Below are positions 29,601 to 36,046 of a stretch of 36,046 nucleotides of DNA, piece by piece. A program made the position numbers and the translations under genes. How positions within the stretch are numbered: position 1 is the stretch's first letter; each line of letters begins with the position of its first letter. The notes beneath the pieces are model-generated. The model did not search any database and was not told the origin of the DNA. It was given only the letters and a program-made list of their open reading frames with translations. Origin of the DNA: Dichomitus squalens LYAD-421 SS1 (lineage: Eukaryota; Basidiomycota; Agaricomycetes; Polyporales; Polyporaceae); the NCBI RefSeq assembly GCF_000275845.1, contig NW_006766951.1:41779-77824 (forward strand), read 5' to 3'.

Positions 29601-32348
29601 GTGATGTGTGCATTAGGGAGTTGGCAAGAACAAGATCATCGACCGGTAAGTATTCCCTGCTACATCATATTAGTGCTCACGCGCTGACGTTGCACTTCTT
29701 GCAGCCTGTGTCAGGTAGTGTTCTCAGCTATTGACTCAGTCTCTGTAATGCTGATGGCGTAATAAGCTCCTGGGCCGCCCTAGAGAGTATATTCAGCTTC
29801 ATAGAGATACCACAGTCAATCAGCTAATGTTCCAAACCGTACTGGAGAACGGCGTCATTCGGTACACCGACTCGCCACTCCTCCGCGCAATCAGCCTTGG
29901 TAGAGTCATTGTGATAGACGAAGCGGACAAGGCTGCAGAGCACGTCGTAGCCATCTTCAGGAGTCTCGCGGGCCATGGTCAGCTTACGCTCGCCGACGGC
30001 CGACGTGTACGGCACATCAAGGAGCGCGACGGAGACATTGTGGTTCACCCCAACTTCCGCCTCATTCTCCTCGCGAATCGTCCGGGATATCGTACGTCAC
30101 CGCAGTCATTGTCGATCGTATGAATTACCATCTTGACCCAATTTACTAGCTTTCCTTGGGAACCATTTCTTGCAAGTGCTCGGCGACAACTTCTGCTGCC
30201 ACGCAGTCACCAACCCGGATATGGCGAGCGAGAGGAAGCTCCTCTCCCAGCTAGCGCCTCAGATCAGTGAGGACATGATCCTTCGGCTGGTGGCTGCGTT
30301 CCAGGACCTTCGGCGCGCTTATGACGCTGGTACCGTGACATACCCGTATTCGCTCCGAGGCAAGTGCTCCTGTGTGCGCTGTATGAGAGCAAGAAGAATG
30401 CTAACGCTGACAGCAGAGCTGCTGAACCTCGTCCGCCATATGCAAGCATACCCGAACGATTCACTAGAGGCGGCATTGCGTAACGTTTTCGACTTCGACA
30501 TCTACAAGCCGGAGACAATCTCCAAGCTTGCGGACATCTTGGATCACAACGGGTACGGATTGTGCTTGATTTACACCGGTACTGCTCCTGAGTTCATCTT
30601 CGCAGGCTGGTAGTCAAGAAGCTCGGTATCAACGCGGCGAGGGAGGTGACCGAGAAGAAGGTCCTTGACTTGAAGTTTGAGCCGAAGGGCGATACTAGCC
30701 TTAAGGAGCCAAAGTTCGGCAAAGAAGACCCTGATAATGAAGCGCACACCGGTGGTAACACCTGGGCCGGAGGAGTTAGTCATTGCTTGACATCAAGTAC
30801 TCGCTGTTGCTGATACAACATAGACTGGTGGGCGCGACACGGCAGGTCTGGGGGGTCGAGGAGGATATATGCGCCTATTCAAAGGCCACGATATAAACCA
30901 GGCAAGGGTTGGAGATAGCGAACTGCGGAGATGTAGAACTAACTGAGCCTCAGGTCTCCGATGCTCTCAAGAACGACGTTCCCGATCATGTCAAGGAGCA
31001 AGCGCGTGAAATGGCTCGTCAAGAGCTAGCGAGACGCCTTGAGGAGCTCAACATGAGCTCTGGGGAGGCAAAACTCTACGGCTCTTTACTCGCTGCCGTC
31101 GAAGGTCACATCACCCAGTTGCATGACCTACTTGAAAGTTAGTTCTTGTGCTATACGCAATTGCTGTTTCGCTGACTGCTGGCGTCGACGTAGATCTCGC
31201 TGCGCGTGAAGAGGAACGCGTTTGGGTGAAGCGGCAGACGGACGGGGAGCTCGACGACAGTCGTCTGACCGAAGGCTTAACAGGCGAAGCGACTGTGTAC
31301 AAGCGGCGCGGTATGGCGAAGCCCGAATTAGGTCGCCCGCAGTTGAAGTAAGTCACAACACTGCTGTTTGCAATTCCTCTATTGATATTGATATTCCTCA
31401 GGCCGAAGCGGATCCGCTTCTTATTCGATGTTAGCGCGTCTATGTGAGGAAACTGCTGGGCCAGCAAGGAAGAGTGCTGATTGTACGGGACAGGTACCGC
31501 TTCCAAGCCGATGGTCGTCTCAAACGCAGCATGGAAACAGGTACATTGAAATTCGTCGGATGTCAAACGTAGTATGTAACTGACTTTTTGCAGCCGTGAT
31601 GTTGATGGAGACCTTTGATAGGCTCACGCGAAAGGAGAAATACGTGTGGGATGTCAGTCAACGATTGACATCTACATTACCCCCTCAGCTAACGCTTAAT
31701 TCTTTAGATTTACGGCCACGTAAGGCGAAGTCCAGGATGCTGTATCATATGCTGACTATTCTCCTTAGTCCGGTGATTCCGCCGAGATGCCCTTGGTCGA
31801 GGCGGACAAGCCGCTAGAATTGAGGGATAGGTGGAAAGTCGTAGACAAGATGGAAATGATCACCCAGTATACCTTTGCCGGAGACTACACACGTATGTCG
31901 TCTAAATTGCGGCGCCCAATTGGACGCTCACACTGCCTTAGTGGAAGCGATCGACAAAGCAGTCGCGGAAGTCGCCAAGTTTGATGGAGGTATGTCTGGC
32001 TTCCACTCTAGAAGCTGATCGTCTCGGAAGCTGAAGATATCACCACAGATGAATACTTCGTCATCGCTCTGACAGACGCTAATTTCGCCCGATACAACAT
32101 TACCGCCGAGGAAATTCAGCGCGTCATGAATCGCAATCCCAAAGTACATACGGCGCTGATCTGCATTGGCGAAGGTGCCGAAGCTGCATGGTGAGGCCTC
32201 TCTCAATATGGAAATGAATTGCGCTCAAGCCGTATCACTATCCTCCAGGATACCGAAGAACCTGCCTGGACGAGGTTATCGGGTTTCCAACACGGCAGAC
32301 ATTCCGGCTGTGTTTCGGAGTATCCTGTCAACGATGGTCGACCGCTGA
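26672..32348 (+). CDS. VWA8: VWA8-type AAA+ ATPase with von Willebrand A domain
   Basis: Homologue of von Willebrand factor A domain-containing protein 8, a large, mostly mitochondrial AAA+ ATPase. I splice 23 exons into 1413 codons without a stop; most introns are 49-63 bp, three are 160-180. Tiny exons: 29617-29645, 29705-29714 (10 nt), 31708-31719 (12 nt). Blocks: LLSQPGPYARRLALTF and LHRDIGETELKQGREIRAGG (first AAA), NNLLENREMNLDDGTHI, GYPLDPPFRSRFQARFVDP, a second AAA with a degenerate P-loop (~residue 480), and a third with GNQGVGKNK (~789-797), IVIDEADKA (~852) and NVFDFDIYKPE. Then GGNTWAGGTGGRDTAGLGG, GYMRLFKGHDINQ and a VWA domain with FLFDVSASMYRF (MIDAS DxSxS, ~1232). The stop is at 32346. 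It is shorter than human VWA8 (~1900 aa); the stretch between the third AAA and VWA domains is short. Introns 30360-30416 and 30902-30953 have GC donors. The N-terminus is basic (MASRRLK), suiting mitochondrial import. Confidence 0.92.
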
Positions 32349-32991
32349 TTACCACACGTTGCTAGCGATCTCTTTCTACTCGAGAGTGTCACGAGTTGCA
32401 GAATGTCACGCATGCAATTGCACATCCGAACTCATGGATCATGCTCGTCTTGAGTTCCGCTTTTGTGTTTTGAGTTCCACGGGAGGTACTGAGCAGGTGG
32501 CGATTCAGGTCATGCTGTACGTCGCGGTGTCTTCCGTCTTGTCTGTCAAAAGATGCGCTTTGGATGATCATCCAATTCGAAAGTGTCGCTGCGCGAACCT
32601 CCGCGTATGAGGCGCAGTCCTTTGCGCGGGCCGCAGTGACCTTGCAGCGCTTGATGGCGGTACGGACCGACACCAATGTGACGCGCCCATCAGCTGCAAC
32701 CGTTCTGCGCTGCCACGAAAGGAACTGGTCGCAGGACAGGATTGAAGTTCAGCGCAACACACGGTGCTTGTGGCAAGATACCACGCTCGTGTAGTGGATT
32801 GGCATGCCAGATTTCGCAGCACTCACAGATCATGAAGGGGAGTATATAATCCCTTGGGCCAGTTGGCAGGAAGACCATCCTCACCCCACTTTCAAGTTCT
32901 ACATACCATCGACCCGGCGTCGAAAAGCCTACTTTAATTCCAGTGCTTCTTCACCTTCACTTGCTACTCTTCACAGTTCTTATCTGTCGCA
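32349..32991. other. Intergenic with promoter of the secreted-protein gene
   Basis: About 640 bases. The last 150 form the likely promoter and leader of the gene at 32992, with a TATA box at 32843 and pyrimidine-rich leader sequence. Nothing else is supported. Confidence 0.45.
32843..32849 (+). promoter_or_regulatory. TATA box of small secreted protein
   Basis: TATATAA, 143 bases before the ATG at 32992, followed by a pyrimidine-rich leader (cttcttcaccttcacttgctactcttcac). A strong TATA suits a highly or conditionally expressed secreted protein. Confidence 0.6.
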
Positions 32992-33644
32992 ATGGCCCGC
33001 TTCTTCGCCACCGCTACGTTCTTGACCTATGTTTCTCTCGTTGCCTCTGGACTTGCCCATGCAGGTGAACGCAGCATTCATCCTTGCATACCACAGCAGT
33101 GTCTCATATTCGTTTGTGCTCTGCAGCACCCGCCCGTCGCCAGCTAGGCAACCTCGAGTGCAACATCGACCGTGCCGAGATCATCTTCCACGTCGCCACA
33201 CTCTCCGGCGTTGTCAACACTCTTGGGAACAACACGAACCTTGTTGCCGCGTATGCAGTCACGTCCACCCTTGTCAGGAGCTGAAGACTGATACTCAATT
33301 GACAACAGGAACAACACGGTCGATGCCGACGTCATGGCTTTGCAGTCGGGCACCCAGGGCGCGGGTGCTGCCATCAAGCAGATTGTCATTGCGCTCATCA
33401 ATGGCGAGGTCGCTGACCCGGACTTGCGGGACCAAGTTGGAGGCAATCTCACCGTCATTCAGGGCGCGTTGGGCGATCTTTCCTCGTGGGTCCCTGCTTC
33501 GTACCGTACGAAGTGAAGTGACTAACAATGATTATCTTGGACCGTAGCACGGACAACAGCACCTCCGCGTTGCTGGACATGGCGCTGACCGAGTTCACCA
33601 ACTCGGTGAACGCAGCGAACGGCGTTGTCAACAACTGCAAGTAA
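32992..33644 (+). CDS. Small secreted protein, HsbA-like
   Basis: Four exons, 161 aa: 32992-33064, 33127-33250, 33309-33500, 33548-33644, joined with standard introns. The N-terminus is a clear signal peptide (MARFFATATFLTYVSLVASG, ending near AHA). The mature part is Asn/Ala/Val-rich and helical, with segments NTVDADVMALQSGTQGAGA, AIKQIVIALINGEVADPDL, GALGDLSSWV and MALTEFTNSVNAANGVV. It has two cysteines, one near the mature N-terminus (LECNID) and one near the C-terminus (NNCK), and several N-glycosylation sites (NNT, NLT, DNST). The pattern resembles the fungal hydrophobic-surface-binding / cell-wall galactomannoprotein family, but I am not certain. It may instead be an unnamed small secreted protein of white-rot or pathogenic basidiomycetes. 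Confidence 0.75.
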
Positions 33645-33878
33645 CCGGAGGGAGAGCTCGCGTCGCGCGTCTCCTTCAGGGTTTGAGACATGAGTTGAAA
33701 TTCGCTGGACGATGTTTAAATGGACAATATGATTATACGATCAGTGATCTCCTTATTGTTCAAATACTATTGCGGCGGGAGTCATACTCCGTTGGCGAGC
33801 CCATTGTGTGCCGTAAAACCCGGTGCGGGCTTCCTAATCGCTTCATTCGAATGCCCATAGCCTCCCTAAGATGCCTAA

Positions 33879-34725
33879 GGGCCTGTTCGGCAAAGAGTTG
33901 GAGTTACGAGTCACCGGCATTTTGTCACGTGGCGGCATTTCCGAGGATTTCTGCGCGAGTTAGAGTTACAGGGGCGGAGTACCCGTGAAGTCCGGAGGAG
34001 ACAAGCGCCCTGAACTCGTAAGGTTGGCCCAACGAAGATTCGACACCTCCCGTCACGCCTGTCACACTGTCCGTGTCCCGCCCCTCCACTGCGATTTCGG
34101 GGTATCGGCTCGTATAAAATTGAGCTATAGGCTCTGTGGTACCATACATGCCGCCTATCCAAGTTTTTTCCTCAATGCAGAGGGAGGGGAAAGCAGCGAG
34201 GGACCTCGCAAGCTCATGTGATAATCACGTGATGGGGTCGAATCTTCGTTGGGCCAACCTTACATGTATCTAGTATACCAATAGCTATGGCTTATCAGAT
34301 GGGCTCTGCTTCATCCCTGCTTCACCATGGTCCACACAAGAGCAGCTGTCTAAATTCACCAAGCTATCCATCAGGCTCAAATAGAGCGCCGAAGACAGGC
34401 TATTATAGCAGTAACTGTCATTGTTTTGACTGGGCGGGCCTTGGTAGTAGCCTGCCCTAATCCCTCAAGTAGGATGGTCTCGGATGTCTGATCACAATCT
34501 ACGCCGGTCATGGTAGCCATCCCAATACTCTATAGAGAGAGAATCAAGCGAGATAATTTATGACCTGAGCTGATAACAACCGCCCGGAGTTAGTGGGAGG
34601 CATCCGAACGCATGCACTCGCCCGAGTAACTTGAGTTTTCTCGAGATTGAAAACCGAGATATTATTACTATATTTGGGCATGAAATGCCGGTAACTCTAA
34701 CTCCAACTCTTTGCCGAACAGGCCC
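33879..34725. mobile_element. PIF/Harbinger-like non-autonomous element
   Basis: An 847-bp element with ~45-bp terminal inverted repeats beginning GGGCCTGTTCGGCAAAGAGT. The first 28 bases of the two ends are identical; the next 17 differ by one indel and two substitutions. The flanks are TAA on both sides (33876-33878 and 34726-34728), a 3-bp target duplication. GGGCCTGTT ends with TAA/TTA duplication are typical of PIF/Harbinger (Tourist-type) elements. No transposase frame is present. It contains the nested element at 34021-34260. Confidence 0.85.
34021..34260. mobile_element. Nested 240-bp TA-flanked MITE-like element
   Basis: The ends start AGGTTGGCCCAACGAAGATT (34021) and are matched by the complement ending at 34260, with 24 bp identical. 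TA is on both sides (34019-34020, 34261-34262), suggesting a Tc1/mariner-type insertion. It has no coding frame. It sits inside the 847-bp Harbinger-like element, so it inserted later. A relative of its right end lies at 1086-1132. Confidence 0.8.
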
Positions 34726-34728
34726 TAA

Positions 34729-35025
34729 GGGCTTCCATTTCCTCGTACTTCCCCAAGTGCGCGAGACACCAACCGCAATGAAGCATCACCGCGTGAAGCG
34801 CCAGATTATGGAGGTTGGGGAACACAGAGAGGATGAGCACATTACCGCCACATTCCCAGCTTGTTCCCACTACATTCCGCAGGTTTAGAGGATGTCGTGG
34901 TATTAACTGCCTTCCGCTCACATTCCGACCATGTTCCTATCACAGTTTTCTCATGCCACGTGACCTAGGGGTCATGTGAACCAGGACAGAGGCCCACCTT
35001 TACCACGAGCAACTCGTATCGGAAA
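34729..35025. other. Non-coding, near-palindrome
   Basis: No gene is supported. A near-palindrome (cacgtgacctaggggtcatgtg, about 34957-34978) is the only structure noted. Confidence 0.35.
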
Positions 35026-35029
35026 GTGG

Positions 35030-35105
35030 AGGAGCCAGGATCGAACCCAGGACCTTGTGGGGTCCGGGAGCGCCCATCCTCACTCACTGGCAGGTGACTC
35101 ACGCG
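35030..35105 (-). repeat. Possible tRNA-derived SINE fragment
   Basis: On the minus strand a Pol III B-box-like sequence, ggttcgatcc, is preceded about 45 bases upstream by an A-box-like tgccagtgagtgagg. The spacing suits a tRNA-like head. The T-arm does not fold properly (three of five stem pairs fail), so this is not a working tRNA gene. A retrotransposon primer-binding site is an alternative reading. Confidence 0.35.
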
Positions 35106-35177
35106 TCAGCAGGGGTGCTTACTCATCGGAAGGAGCCCGGACTTAGCATGACTCAGGTATCAGTCATGAGGACATCA

Positions 35178-35503
35178 TGTGACAGGTCAGGAGGCAGGAC
35201 ATGAGTCAGCAGACTCTGACCAAGCAGGGACAAATAGGTACCTGGTCTGTGCACCATTGCATTTGTATAAATAGTAGGGAGTCTGAGGCAGGGAACCTCA
35301 GACTTGATCTTCTCGTCGATTCCCCATCTCCTCTGTAGGTAGCTAGCAGCCCTACCTTCTACTGCCCCTTCTAGTCTAGGGAATTCACATCTTTGCATCA
35401 TATCTTGCTGTGTCACTTGTGGTTGCTTCGCTCCCAGCACCAACCCCTTCACCAGTAAGCTTTGTCTTTGTTTATCTGGTGGCACAGCGCGTTGGCTGTG
35501 ACA
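35178..35503 (+). mobile_element. Possible solo LTR or LTR fragment
   Basis: The segment begins and ends with tgtgaca, has a TATAAATA box (35266-35273) and, 7 bases further on, a perfect 9-bp hairpin (agtctgagg / cctcagact, 35280-35304), an arrangement seen in LTR R regions. There is no clear target duplication, and no primer-binding site follows, so the call is tentative. Confidence 0.35.
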
Positions 35504-35538
35504 GTTCCCCACATATTACTTAGACATTCCGCACCCTG

Positions 35539-36046
35539 TGTAACATGGGATCTGTTGAACTTGGACTTATCCGGTCCGGACTACACGAGGCTATGCGTCT
35601 CCTAGTGCTTAGCTGTAGTCGCTTATGTAGTATGTTACCATATTTGGGACTCTCTGCTCATGTACTATAGCTATGCTTCCGGACTCTTCTGGTACTGTCT
35701 AGGACAATCCGTACTACTCCAGAACGGTCTAGACAGGTCTATGCCTTACTCATCTCTTACTCATCCTATGGTGCGATACGTCGCAATTCTTTCACCATCG
35801 TATTATTCATCGCACTATGGTACATGTGACTAACCACTCTTCGATTAGTCATGGACACTTCTCTGTAGTATATAAGGACTTCAGATTGTGTCCTCCCTCT
35901 TCAGTCTTTCCTTACTGACTGAAGAGTGAGTACTTCGTTACCTTTACCTCTAACTTGTAGTTACTTACTTAACCTTTGTAGTCTTGCTTCGACTCTAGGT
36001 ACAGTTCGTTGCTGCAATATAGTCTTTCCTTACTGACTGAAGATCT
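35539..36046 (+). mobile_element. Possible LTR-retroelement end, cut by window edge
   Basis: Begins tgtaacatggga and carries a TATATAA box (35869-35875), followed 21 bases later by a perfect 10-bp hairpin (ctcttcagtc / gactgaagag, 35897-35926). The hairpin's 23-base core is repeated at 36021-36043. Composition is AT-richer and less gene-like than the rest of the window. The right end lies outside, so ends and target site cannot be tested. Confidence 0.35.
35903..36043 (+). repeat. 23-bp direct repeat, 118 bp apart
   Basis: The same 23 bases (starting agtctttccttactgactg) occur at 35903-35925 and 36021-36043. The first copy is the core of a hairpin below a TATA box; the second has only part of the left arm. 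Confidence 0.8.

Noticed and set aside
35030..35105. Functional tRNA gene
   Set aside because: The B-box-like sequence is present, but the T-stem and acceptor stem do not pair.

Overview
The window reads as nuclear DNA of a filamentous basidiomycete, probably an Agaricomycete. The evidence is GC-rich coding exons broken by many short (about 50-65 bp) introns, a local family of HET-domain (heterokaryon-incompatibility) genes carrying the SCCIDK and GWTLQELIAP motifs, a fungal GPI-type thaumatin-like protein, and non-autonomous DNA transposons. All gene models are hand-spliced from the sequence. No database search was run.

Layout, left to right. 1-250 is a degenerate ~59-bp tandem repeat. 260-910 (minus) is a two-exon Ser/Pro-rich gene. 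1917-3521 (plus) is a GPI-anchored thaumatin-like protein. 3806-4644 (plus) is the decayed C-terminal part of an AAA+ ATPase. 5049-6575, 7907-9988 and 11131-13218 (all plus) are three HET-domain paralogues, the first broken. An F-box gene (13645-15268, minus) and the ribosome-biogenesis helicase gene DBP4 (16576-19384, plus) separate them from a fourth HET gene (20161-22257, plus). 22808-23577 (minus) is a four-exon gene of unknown function. BTN1/CLN3 (24027-26198, minus) and VWA8 (26672-32348, plus, 23 exons) lie head to head. A small secreted protein follows (32992-33644, plus). The right end (33.9-36.0 kb) is mobile-element territory: an 847-bp PIF/Harbinger-like element with a 240-bp TA-flanked element nested in it, a possible tRNA-derived SINE, and LTR-like sequence.

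The most interesting material is the HET group. The three intact paralogues carry a hydrophobic, membrane-helix-like segment inside the N-terminal half of the HET domain, with a shared W-R-[FI]-L-x-A-[LI]-[ST]-[FI]-L-L core. The broken paralogue has a polar Pro/Ser-rich stretch there instead. All four genes have one 5'UTR intron ending only 4-11 bases before the start codon, which argues for duplication from one ancestor. HET domains are generally linked to fungal allorecognition and programmed cell death, so a membrane-inserted HET subfamily would be a notable variant; that role is inference.

The conserved genes (DBP4, BTN1, VWA8) act in unrelated processes: pre-rRNA processing, vacuolar/lysosomal membrane function, and a probably mitochondrial AAA+/VWA ATPase. 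They look like ordinary chromosomal neighbours around the fast-evolving HET cluster.
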